In this document: one piece after another, positions 1 through 6,822 of the stretch
Layout: the number at the start of each line of letters is the position of its first letter
Position numbering within the stretch: position 1 is the first letter of the stretch
NCBI GenBank assembly: GCA_041675165.1
Contig: JBAYUI010000024.1
Location: forward strand, 1-8,387
Length of the DNA stretch: 8,387 bases
Source of the DNA: CAIKZD01 sp041675165
GTDB lineage: Bacteria > Patescibacteriota > Minisyncoccia > Moranbacterales > UBA2206
Direction of reading: 5' to 3'
The notes under the pieces: model-generated
What the model was told of the DNA's origin: nothing
Databases searched by the model: none
Seen by the model: only the letters and a program-made list of their open reading frames with translations
Translations under genes and position numbers: made by a program

Positions 1-2
1 AA

Positions 3-548
3 ACGGAAAAATTCGCCCACATCACGTACTGTTTGAACGGCGGTTATGCCGATCCGGTCGATGACGAAGATCGGATCATGATCCCTTCGCCCAAGATCGA
101 TTCTTATGCCAAAATTCCACAGATGGCCGCGGCTAAGATCACGCAGCATATTATGGCTCATCTGCAGAAGAACACTTACGATTTTTATGCGGCCAACTTT
201 GCCAATGCGGATATGGTGGGGCACACGGGGGATCTGGCGGCCACAGTGAAAGCTTGCGGAGTGCTGGATGAGCAGATAAAAATTTTGTCCAAAGAGGTCT
301 TGCGGCAAGGCGGGAACTTGCTGATTACGGCGGATCACGGCAATGCGGAAGTGATGTTCAATGAAGTGAAAAACCAGCCGAACACTTTCCACACTAAGAA
401 TCCCGTACCGTTCCTCATAGTGAGCGATACGTTTAAAAAACAGAAGTTGCAGAGCGGCGGAGTGCTGGGCAATATCGCGCCGACTATTCTGGAAATGCTA
501 TCGATCGAAAAATCGCCCGTGATGAAGCAGGATTCATTATTAAAATAA
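3..548 (+). CDS. gpmI: 2,3-bisphosphoglycerate-independent phosphoglycerate mutase, C-terminal part (5' truncated by window)
   Basis: This is the C-terminal 181 codons of GpmI, which interconverts 3- and 2-phosphoglycerate in lower glycolysis without a bisphosphoglycerate cofactor. The frame is open from base 3 and begins TEKFAHITYCLNGG, a classic GpmI stretch, so the gene starts upstream of the window; the full family length is about 510 residues. The metal-binding phosphatase-like domain is intact. NFANADMVGHTG (bases 195-230) carries the Asp and His ligands, ITADHGNAE carries Asp-His (bases 333-338), and HTKNPVP begins with the last His ligand (bases 390-392). The catalytic Ser and the N-terminal metal Asp lie outside the window. 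The gene ends in TAA and is followed after 17 AT-rich bases by the PfkB kinase, so the two may be co-transcribed. Identification is very secure; only the start is unseen. Confidence 0.95.
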   Translation, partial: TEKFAHITYCLNGGYADPVDDEDRIMIPSPKIDSYAKIPQMAAAKITQHIMAHLQKNTYDFYAANFANADMVGHTGDLAATVKACGVLDEQIKILSKEVLRQGGNLLITADHGNAEVMFNEVKNQPNTFHTKNPVPFLIVSDTFKKQKLQSGGVLGNIAPTILEMLSIEKSPVMKQDSLLK

Positions 549-565
549 AAGTAATATAAATTTTT

Positions 566-1570
566 ATGGACAAAGTTATGTGTTTCGGATCGGCGGGCAA
601 GGATATGCTTTTTCCGACCGATGAGGGGAAAATAATGGAAACCCCTGAGGATCTGATGAGCCAGAAAAAGATCGCTTTTGAGTTGGGCGCGAAAATCAGG
701 ATCAAGGAAAGATATGAATCATTGGGCGGATGCGCGGCGAATGTGGCGGTCGGGATGGCTCGGCTCGGAGTTGAAACACTGTGCGCTTCCAGCGTGGGAA
801 GCGACATCGTGGGTGGTTGGGTCAAAGAAGAATTGGAAAAGAACAAAGTGGACGTGGCGTCAATGGTGGTCGAGGAAGGCCGCGAGAGCGATTTTTCGGC
901 TATCATAGTGGATGAAGCTTCGGCTGATCGAATCATTTTTACCAATAAGAATTCCAGCGGCAAATTGAATTTTAATAATCTTAAAAATACGGAAGCGACG
1001 TGGTTTTTCATCAGTGATATCTATGGCAAGTGGGAAGATCAGCTGGAAATGATATTTGAGGCGGCTAGGAACGGGAATAAGCGAGTGGCGTTCAATCCGC
1101 GGGAAGCGGGTATCCGAGAAGACGCGGTAGAAGTCATTGAAGCGATCGGACTTTGTGAGATTGTTTTCGTTAATAAGGACGAGGCGATCGAGATCGTTTC
1201 GAATATGCATGCCGACGCCGATCCGGAAAATGTGAATGACGAAAAATTTTTACTGGAAAAATTGAAAAGTCTTGAGCCGAAGATCGTGGTGCTCACCGAT
1301 GGGATGCGTGGCGCTTGGGCCAGCAATGGAGAAGATGTTTTCTATGCCGCTGCGAAAAAAGTGCAAGCCGTCGATTCGACGGGTGCCGGAGATTCTTTCA
1401 CCGGTGCTTTTCTGGCTGCTTATATCAAAGGCCAAAGCCTCCGCGAGTGTTTGCAATGGGGCATTGCCAACAGTGCTTCGGAAGTGCAGCATTACGGGGC
1501 GATCGAGGGCTTGATGATGGAAGATGAAATCGTCAAAGAAGCGGAGAAAGTGGTTGTGGAAAAACTTTAG
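566..1570 (+). CDS. PfkB-family carbohydrate/nucleoside kinase
   Basis: A 334-residue kinase of the ribokinase/PfkB fold, which transfers a phosphate from ATP to a sugar or nucleoside hydroxyl in the cytoplasm. The first family signature is seen at residues 54-68 (GGCAANVAVGMARLG) and the second at 269-285, with DSTGAGDSFTGAF containing the anion-hole GAGD and catalytic base Asp276. An N/E motif, FVNKDEA, lies at 201-207 and an ATP-site strand, VVLTDGMRGA, at 241-250. The family's usual length is 300-340 residues. About 38 residues separate the first strand (VMCFGSAGKD) from the GG signature; they may form a lid. The substrate cannot be read from sequence: fructose 6-phosphate, ribose, adenosine and other nucleosides are all possible. 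Its position between gpmI and an ATP-forming CoA synthetase suggests a carbon-metabolism role. The ATG at 566 follows an AT-rich leader ending in TTTTT, with no Shine-Dalgarno sequence. The stop is TAG. Confidence 0.9.
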   Translation: MDKVMCFGSAGKDMLFPTDEGKIMETPEDLMSQKKIAFELGAKIRIKERYESLGGCAANVAVGMARLGVETLCASSVGSDIVGGWVKEELEKNKVDVASMVVEEGRESDFSAIIVDEASADRIIFTNKNSSGKLNFNNLKNTEATWFFISDIYGKWEDQLEMIFEAARNGNKRVAFNPREAGIREDAVEVIEAIGLCEIVFVNKDEAIEIVSNMHADADPENVNDEKFLLEKLKSLEPKIVVLTDGMRGAWASNGEDVFYAAAKKVQAVDSTGAGDSFTGAFLAAYIKGQSLRECLQWGIANSASEVQHYGAIEGLMMEDEIVKEAEKVVVEKL

Positions 1571-1605
1571 GAACATGAAGGATCGTAGATATACGACTGG
1601 TCCGA

Positions 1606-1611
1606 TATAAT
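1606..1611 (+). promoter_or_regulatory. candidate -10 box upstream of the acyl-CoA synthetase gene
   Basis: A perfect TATAAT lies in the 65-base gap between the kinase stop and the synthetase ATG. The base two before it is G, half of an extended -10. No good -35 is seen at 16-18 base spacing (best is TCGTAG, 1583-1588). If used, transcription would begin near 1618 and give a leader of roughly 18 bases made of A-runs and T-runs. The promoter is inferred from the motif alone. Confidence 0.4.
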
Positions 1612-1635
1612 CAAAAATACAAAATAAAATTTTTT

Positions 1636-3726
1636 ATGGATCTTTCTAAACTTTTCAAACCTGCGTCGATTGCCGTGGTCGGGGCGTCAGAAGAAGATGG
1701 CAAGGTCGGGGCGGTCATCGTGAAAAATTTGCTCACGCTTGGATTTGCGGGGGAAGTTTTTCTGGTCAATCCGAAGCATAAGATGATATTCGGACAAAAA
1801 TGTTATGCCAGTCTCTCTGACATAGGAACATCCGTTGATTTGGCGGTCTTGGCTATTCCGGCCAAATTTGTGAACGACGAGATCGCCAAAAATGCTACGC
1901 GCATAAAAAATTATGTGGTCATCTCGGCGGGCTTTGCGGAAACCGGACCGGCGGGCAAAGCAAGGGAAGAAGCGTTGGCGCAAATTGCAACTGAAAATGG
2001 ATTGAATATTTTGGGTCCGAATTGTCTCGGCTTCATCGTTCCCGGGATGAAGCTCAATGCGTCATTTGCCGGTGGGATGCCGAAAGACGGCAACGTTTCT
2101 TTCGTTTCTCAATCGGGGGCCTTGGCAGTGGCGCTTATGGATATTGCGGAAAAGGAAAATATCGGATTTTCCAATATCGTTTCTGTCGGGAATAAGATGC
2201 AACTCGATGAAACGGAACTGTTGGAATATTTGGCGAAGGATGAAAACACCAAAGTGGTTGGGATGTATCTGGAGAGCGTGAAGGACGGAAAAAGATTCAA
2301 GGAGGTTTCGCAAGCTGTGTCGTCCCGAAAACCGGTCATCATTTTGAAAGCCGGGAAAAATGCTAAAACGCAAAAAGCCATTTCTTCGCATACGGGCGCC
2401 TTGGCGGGAGATGATGAAGTGATTTCGGCCGTTTTCCGGAAAAACGGGGTGATGCGAGCGAACAATCTGGAAGAATTTTTCAATCTGTTCAATCTGATCA
2501 GGAATTGCGCCGCGCCGGAGAAAAAGGGCGTGGCGGTCATAACCAATGCCGGAGGCGTAGGCGTCCTCGCAGCTGATGCTTTTTCAGGGAATAAGATAAT
2601 GCTGGCTGATATATCCGAGAATATCAAGAATGAATTGCGCGGATTTTTGCCGGCCGAGTCGTCCGTGGAAAATCCGATCGATCTGCTGGGTGACGCGCAG
2701 GATGATCGTTATAGCAAAGCATTGAAGGCTGTTTCCAAGATTGAGGATGTCGGCTCGATCATCTGTGTGCTGACGCCGCAGGACCAGACTCCTGCAGAGA
2801 AAATTGCGGAAGCCATCATTGATTTTAAAAAACAGGACAAAAAAATCATAGTGACGGTCTTTTTGGGAGGAATAAGGGTGGAGGCGGCGGTGGCGAAGTT
2901 GAAAGAAAATGGTATTTGCAATTTTAGTTTTCCCGATCAGGCTGTGCAGTCTTTGGATCGCTATTTCTCTTGGAACGAGTTCAGAAAAAGAAAGATCAAG
3001 GCTTCCGGGCAGATCATCAATGTGAAAAGGAAAGAAAAAGTTTTAGCCGTGATCGGAAAAGCAGGAAGAGAAGGGCGGACAGCGCTATACTTTTCTGAAA
3101 GCGCGCGCGTGATGGAAATGTACGGAATAAATACGCCGGCGTATCAGGAAATTTTTCCCGCCGATCAGCCGGATGGCAAAAAACACCCCCCGCTGAAGAT
3201 CGTTGGTATAAATTTTCCCGTAGTACTCAAGGTGGACAGCGATAAGGTACTGCATAAGACTGATAAGCAGGGGTTGATTCTGGACATTGAAAATGAAAAA
3301 GAGTTACGCGCGGATATTTCCAAGATGAGAGCGAATTTTTCCGGCGCGCGGCTTTTGGTGCAACCGATGGCGGCGCGGGGTACGGAGCTTATCATCGGAA
3401 TAAAAAGAGATGCCAATTTCGGTCCGGTGGTGGTGTACGGTCTGGGCGGAATCTATACGGAAATTTTGCATCGGGTGGATTATTTGGTCCCGCCGTTGTC
3501 GATAGCGCAGATCGAAGATTCTTTAAAAAACGGAAAGCTGGGATTTTTGTTCGCTGGTGCGCGCGGACAGAAAGAATATGATGTGGCGGAATTGGCGCGC
3601 GTGCTGCAGGGCATCATACTTATGTCCGTGGAAATTCCGGAAATCCGTGAGTTTGATATAAATCCATTGATTGTTTATAATGATGGGAAGAAGGCTTCGG
3701 CGATAGATGTGAAGATAATCATTTAG
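1636..3726 (+). CDS. ADP-forming acetyl/acyl-CoA synthetase, fused alpha-beta subunits
   Basis: A 696-residue NDP-forming acyl-CoA synthetase. It converts acyl-CoA, ADP and phosphate to the free acid, CoA and ATP, and is typical of archaea and some fermentative protists and bacteria. The N-terminal part is the alpha subunit: a CoA-binding Rossmann domain from residue 7 (FKPASIAVVGAS), then ligase domains with FVSQSGALAVALMD at 156-169, the conserved Glu213 in MYLES, and the phosphohistidine His252 in SSHTGALAG. From about residue 480 comes the beta ATP-grasp part: FPVVLKVDSDKVLHKTD, with the second relay histidine His540, then VVYGLGGIYTEILHRVD, and EFDINP with metal-binding Asp674 and Asn676. 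Both halves appear intact and in the alpha-beta order of single-chain enzymes. Acetate is the default guess; propionate, branched-chain or aryl acids cannot be excluded. The ATG follows an A-run/T-run leader without Shine-Dalgarno. The stop is TAG. Confidence 0.92.
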   Translation: MDLSKLFKPASIAVVGASEEDGKVGAVIVKNLLTLGFAGEVFLVNPKHKMIFGQKCYASLSDIGTSVDLAVLAIPAKFVNDEIAKNATRIKNYVVISAGFAETGPAGKAREEALAQIATENGLNILGPNCLGFIVPGMKLNASFAGGMPKDGNVSFVSQSGALAVALMDIAEKENIGFSNIVSVGNKMQLDETELLEYLAKDENTKVVGMYLESVKDGKRFKEVSQAVSSRKPVIILKAGKNAKTQKAISSHTGALAGDDEVISAVFRKNGVMRANNLEEFFNLFNLIRNCAAPEKKGVAVITNAGGVGVLAADAFSGNKIMLADISENIKNELRGFLPAESSVENPIDLLGDAQDDRYSKALKAVSKIEDVGSIICVLTPQDQTPAEKIAEAIIDFKKQDKKIIVTVFLGGIRVEAAVAKLKENGICNFSFPDQAVQSLDRYFSWNEFRKRKIKASGQIINVKRKEKVLAVIGKAGREGRTALYFSESARVMEMYGINTPAYQEIFPADQPDGKKHPPLKIVGINFPVVLKVDSDKVLHKTDKQGLILDIENEKELRADISKMRANFSGARLLVQPMAARGTELIIGIKRDANFGPVVVYGLGGIYTEILHRVDYLVPPLSIAQIEDSLKNGKLGFLFAGARGQKEYDVAELARVLQGIILMSVEIPEIREFDINPLIVYNDGKKASAIDVKIII

Positions 3727-3748
3727 GTATTCTAACATTTTAACATAG

Positions 3749-3757
3749 TAATATATT
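3749..3757 (+). promoter_or_regulatory. weak candidate -10 region upstream of the receiver-domain gene
   Basis: The 46-base gap between the synthetase stop and the next ATG is almost entirely A and T. It contains overlapping -10-like hexamers, TAATAT (3749) and TATATT (3752). No convincing -35 is present. Base composition alone can produce such matches, so this is only a possibility of a separate promoter. Confidence 0.22.
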
Positions 3758-3772
3758 AATATTTCAAAAAAT

Positions 3773-4345
3773 ATGGAAGAGAATAAGGCTGATAAAAAGA
3801 TAAAAGTTTTGATCGTGGATGATGATGAGCCGATCCGCCTGAATTACGCGGAGATTTTCAAGTTGGAAGGGTTTGAAGTGATTGAAGCGGCAGATGGTAT
3901 GGAAGGCCTGAACAAGGCGATTTCGGAGAAGCCGGACATCATTTTTACGGGTATTATTATGCCCAAGATGGACGGGTTTGCGCTGAAGGATGCGCTAGCC
4001 AAAAATGTGGCCACCGTCAACATTCCCGTGATGATGTCATCACATATGGGGCGAGAAGAGGATCGAAAAAAGGCATTGGAACTGGGCGTAAGGGATTTTT
4101 TTGTCATAGGGATGATTACGCCGAAAAAAGTAGTGGAAGAGATCCGCTCGATGCTTGGCACCAAGAAATATCAGCTTAATTTCAACGCGGCCGCTTTGGA
4201 CGCGGCGAAATTGGCGGCCGATTTCCATTTTGAAAATGATTTCAATTGCGAAAAATGCAACAAACAAAGGATCCTCTCTTTGGAAATTTCCGATATCGCC
4301 AAAAAAGAATTCAAAGCGCACTTCATCTGTCCTGAATGCAAATAA
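3773..4345 (+). CDS. degenerate response-regulator receiver domain with C-terminal four-cysteine zinc-ribbon-like tail
   Basis: A 190-residue protein. Residues 10-128 form a CheY-like receiver: IKVLIVDDDEPIR with the acidic pair Asp16/Asp17, then MPKMDGF after beta-3, IPVMMSSHM with Ser90 at the Thr/Ser switch position, and GVRDFFV. Key residues are lost. The phosphoacceptor site in beta-3 reads IIFTGIIMP, with Gly60 (codon GGT, 3950-3952) where Asp is expected, and the conserved Lys-Pro after DFFV is Ile112-Gly113. Receiver phosphorylation is therefore unlikely. Residues 131-155 link to a C-terminal module with CEKC (Cys159, Cys162) and CPEC (Cys186, Cys189), spaced like a zinc ribbon and ending one residue after the last Cys. 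There is no DNA-binding helix-turn-helix or enzymatic output domain. It may be a phosphorylation-independent adaptor or scaffold; partners are unknown, and no histidine kinase lies nearby. The ATG at 3773 follows an AT-rich leader with no Shine-Dalgarno. Confidence 0.85.
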   Translation: MEENKADKKIKVLIVDDDEPIRLNYAEIFKLEGFEVIEAADGMEGLNKAISEKPDIIFTGIIMPKMDGFALKDALAKNVATVNIPVMMSSHMGREEDRKKALELGVRDFFVIGMITPKKVVEEIRSMLGTKKYQLNFNAAALDAAKLAADFHFENDFNCEKCNKQRILSLEISDIAKKEFKAHFICPECK

Positions 4346-4365
4346 TTATTCGGATATAAGACGAA

Positions 4366-4393
4366 CGGATTAGGGGTGCGGACCCCTAATTTG
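4366..4393 (+). terminator. hairpin, likely intrinsic terminator or recJ leader attenuator
   Basis: A perfect 9-bp inverted repeat (ATTAGGGGT, 4369-4377; ACCCCTAAT, 4382-4390) flanks the loop GCGG. Two G-U pairs and one C-G pair can extend the stem to 12 bp. The following bases, ATTTTCTGTTT, are T-rich but interrupted, so termination may be incomplete. The hairpin lies 20 bases after the receiver gene stop and ends only 11 bases before the recJ ATG. It could therefore also affect recJ translation. Confidence 0.6.
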
Positions 4394-4404
4394 ATTTTCT
4401 GTTT

Positions 4405-6126
4405 ATGAAAAATTGGAAAATAAAAAAAAAGAAGGAAGATTTTCTCGTTTCGCTTCTGGAAAAATACGACCCAGCTATTCTGGGGCTTTTGTATGAGCGA
4501 GGAATAGCCGGAGAAGAAGCGATAGAAAAATATTTCGGTTTCGATTATGCCGGCTGCTTGGGAGATCCTTTTAAGATAGTCGGGATGGAGAAGGCGGTGG
4601 AGCGTATCAAGTCGGCTAAAGAAAAAAAAGAACCAGTAGCTATTTATGGTGATTATGACGCGGATGGAGTGACGGCCACCGCTGTTCTGAAAGAGGCGCT
4701 GATGGATGTGGGATTCCCTGAAGTGATCTGTTATTTTCCCGATCGTCAGACAGAAGGATATGGCCTAAATGAAAAAGCCCTAGAACATCTTAAAGCGCAG
4801 GGTGTCAAGCTCATAATCACGGTAGATTGCGGCATAACCAACGTGGTGGAAGTGGAAAAAGCCAAGGACTGGGGTATGGACATCATCATCACTGATCATC
4901 ATCATGTGCCGGACGAGTTACCGGCGGCAGTAGCGCTCATCAATCCGAATATCCCTGAAAGTGGTTTTGAATTCAAGGAATTGGCCGGAGTGGGCGTGGC
5001 TTTCAAATTGGCGACCGCGCTGTATGAAAGGTTAGCCAAGAAAAAGAGTGAACAGCTCAAGTGGGCCTTGGATCTGGTGGCTATCGGAACCATTGCCGAT
5101 TGCGTGCCGTTGCTTGGAGAAAATAGGGTCCTAGTGAAATACGGACTGCTGGTCCTTTCCAAGACGCGGCGCGTGGGACTTTTGGAGATGTTCAAGGTCG
5201 GACGCATCAATATTTCAGAAGATAATGTGCCGGATGCTCATACGGTCGCTTTCCAAATAGCACCTCGAATAAACGCGGCGGGACGGATCGATCATGCCAG
5301 TGCTTCGTATAATGTTTTGGTTGGAGATGATCCCGTAGCGGCGCGTGTTCTGGCGCTGGAGCTGGAAGATAAGAATCAAAAAAGGCAGAAGATAACGATA
5401 GAGATCTTCCGTGAAGTGCAGGTCCTAGCCAACAATTCTTTTAAGGATAGGCGCTTCATTTTCGCCTCCAATGCTCATTGGCCGATGGGGATCCTCGGGT
5501 TGGTGGCTGGAAAAATAACTGAAGAATTCAAAAAACCTTCTATGATCTTGCAGCATCAGGAGGGGATGTTTCGCGGGTCGCTCCGCAGCGTGCCGGAAGT
5601 CGATCTGATGGAAATCATCAAGCGTTGCGCGACACTAGTGGAAAAATTCGGCGGACATTCTCAGGCGGCCGGCGTGAGTGTTCTTCCTGAAAATATTGAA
5701 AAATTTTGTGCCAAGATGGCAGCGGAAGTGGAAAAAGAATTGGAAGGAAAAGAAATTATGTCCGTAATCGAGATAGACAGTGAAATTTCCGCTGAAGATA
5801 TCGGCTGGGAATTGGTTTCCGGACTCAAAAAGATGGAGCCTTTCGGAGTGGGCAATCGAGAGCCGATTTTTTGCGCCAGAAATTTCATCATAGTGGACGC
5901 GAAAATCGTGGGTAACGGGCAGAAGCATTGGAAGTTGACTTTGCGCGGCGAAAACGGCAGCCCGAAAATCTTTGATGCCATAGGCTTTTCTCTGGTGGAA
6001 AAATTCCCAAATCTCGAAAAAGATGTTAAGATTGACATAGCTTTCAATCTGGCAGAGGATGAATGGAACGGGAACAAAAAGATCCAGATCAAGATCATCG
6101 ATTTGAAGTTGGTTGAAAATTCATAG
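4405..6126 (+). CDS. recJ: single-stranded-DNA-specific exonuclease RecJ
   Basis: A 573-residue RecJ, close to the usual bacterial length (E. coli about 577). RecJ degrades single-stranded DNA 5' to 3' in recombination, mismatch and base-excision repair. The DHH catalytic domain shows motif I AIYGDYDADG (DYDAD at 83-87), TVDCG with Asp141, motif III TDHHH (Asp164-His165-His166) and AIGTIADCVPLLGENRVLVK, the fourth motif. APRINAAGRID and WPMGILGLVAG follow. The DHHA1 substrate-binding motif GGHSQAAG is at 416-423 (Gly416, Gly417, His418). The remaining roughly 130 residues fit the C-terminal OB-fold domain. No key residue is missing. The ATG at 4405 fits the family's N-terminus, although the leader is a hairpin plus T-rich run rather than a Shine-Dalgarno sequence. 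The stop is TAG; the HAD gene begins 24 bases downstream, suggesting co-transcription. Confidence 0.95.
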   Translation: MKNWKIKKKKEDFLVSLLEKYDPAILGLLYERGIAGEEAIEKYFGFDYAGCLGDPFKIVGMEKAVERIKSAKEKKEPVAIYGDYDADGVTATAVLKEALMDVGFPEVICYFPDRQTEGYGLNEKALEHLKAQGVKLIITVDCGITNVVEVEKAKDWGMDIIITDHHHVPDELPAAVALINPNIPESGFEFKELAGVGVAFKLATALYERLAKKKSEQLKWALDLVAIGTIADCVPLLGENRVLVKYGLLVLSKTRRVGLLEMFKVGRINISEDNVPDAHTVAFQIAPRINAAGRIDHASASYNVLVGDDPVAARVLALELEDKNQKRQKITIEIFREVQVLANNSFKDRRFIFASNAHWPMGILGLVAGKITEEFKKPSMILQHQEGMFRGSLRSVPEVDLMEIIKRCATLVEKFGGHSQAAGVSVLPENIEKFCAKMAAEVEKELEGKEIMSVIEIDSEISAEDIGWELVSGLKKMEPFGVGNREPIFCARNFIIVDAKIVGNGQKHWKLTLRGENGSPKIFDAIGFSLVEKFPNLEKDVKIDIAFNLAEDEWNGNKKIQIKIIDLKLVENS

Positions 6127-6139
6127 TCGGGGGGCGGGC

Positions 6140-6144
6140 AAGGA
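6140..6144 (+). promoter_or_regulatory. Shine-Dalgarno-like AAGGA for the HAD gene
   Basis: AAGGA lies 6 bases before the ATG at 6151. It is the only leader in the window with a Shine-Dalgarno-like sequence at normal spacing. It favours 6151 over the downstream in-frame ATG at 6193. It follows a run GGGGGGCGGG that is unlike the AT-rich leaders elsewhere here. Confidence 0.4.
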
Positions 6145-6150
6145 CACGCG

Positions 6151-6822
6151 ATGAAAAATCAAAATGTGAAAACGAAGAATGCGAATAGAAGGATGATCCT
6201 TTTTGATTTTGACGGAACGATTGCCGATTCATTCAAAGAAATGATGGAAATTTTCAATGAAGTGGCTGATGAATATGGATACGACAAGATCAAGGAAGAT
6301 AACGTCCTTCTGCTGCGCAATCTTTCTTCCCAAGAGCTCATCAAAAAATTTGATATTCCGAAATGGAAATTGCCCTTTGTCATCCGCAAAGCGAAAAAAA
6401 TTTTCAACCGGAGGATGCCCAGCATCGCTATGGCTGACGGAATGAGAGAGTTGCTGCGGAGGCTGAAGGACCAGAATTACTATTTGGGAATATTGACTTC
6501 CAATTCGGAAAAGAATGTCAGGGATTTTCTGGAACGTCAAGAGATAGATGTTTTTGATGCTGTTTTTTCAGAAAGCAGCCTGTTTGGCAAGAGTAAGGCG
6601 CTCAAAAAAATTATGCGTCGCTTTGGTCTTAAGCCGCGAGAGGTGGTGTATATCGGCGATGAGACGCGTGATATTGAAGCGGCTAAGAAAAGCGGAGCGG
6701 CTGCCGTGGCGGTCTGCTGGGGCTTCAATTCAAAGAAAATCCTCAAGAGATATGCGCCGGATCATATAGCGGATCAGCCGGATGATTTATTAAAATATTT
6801 AGATGTATGGAGAAGGTTATAA
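6151..6822 (+). CDS. HAD-superfamily phosphatase, phosphoglycolate-phosphatase-like
   Basis: A 223-residue haloacid-dehalogenase-fold hydrolase, probably a cytoplasmic small-molecule phosphatase. Motif I is FDFDGT, with nucleophile Asp19 and acid/base Asp21. A helical cap follows (about residues 28-100), then motif II ILTSN (Thr116). The motif III lysine lies in GKSKALKK (Lys147 or Lys149), and motif IV is YIGDETRD (Asp170, Asp174). All catalytic residues are present. The cap and the DETRDIEAAKKSG stretch resemble Gph/PpaX-type enzymes, which act on 2-phosphoglycolate or pyrophosphate; the true substrate is not readable. The start is uncertain: ATG 6151 has a Shine-Dalgarno-like AAGGA, but ATG 6193 would give MILFDFDGT directly at the N-terminus, the more usual layout (209 residues). 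The gene sits 24 bases after recJ and overlaps the RNase HI gene by 16 bases, so the three probably form one transcript. Confidence 0.88.
   Translation: MKNQNVKTKNANRRMILFDFDGTIADSFKEMMEIFNEVADEYGYDKIKEDNVLLLRNLSSQELIKKFDIPKWKLPFVIRKAKKIFNRRMPSIAMADGMRELLRRLKDQNYYLGILTSNSEKNVRDFLERQEIDVFDAVFSESSLFGKSKALKKIMRRFGLKPREVVYIGDETRDIEAAKKSGAAAVAVCWGFNSKKILKRYAPDHIADQPDDLLKYLDVWRRL

Noticed and set aside
484..1011. 175-codon open frame on the - strand
   Set aside because: It lies almost wholly opposite the PfkB kinase gene, whose motifs are clear; its translation is Ser/Ile/Phe-rich with no recognisable motif, as expected of an antisense shadow.
1583..1596. Short inverted repeat TCGTA-GATA-TACGA
   Set aside because: A 5-bp stem is too weak to be a terminator or a convincing operator and lacks a T-run.
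1575..1610. 11-codon micro-ORF (MKDRRYTTGPI) in the gap before the CoA synthetase
   Set aside because: It has no ribosome binding site, overlaps the TATAAT box and is short enough to occur by chance.
2109..2627. 172-codon open frame on the - strand
   Set aside because: It is antisense to the conserved alpha part of the CoA synthetase, with low-complexity composition and no motif.
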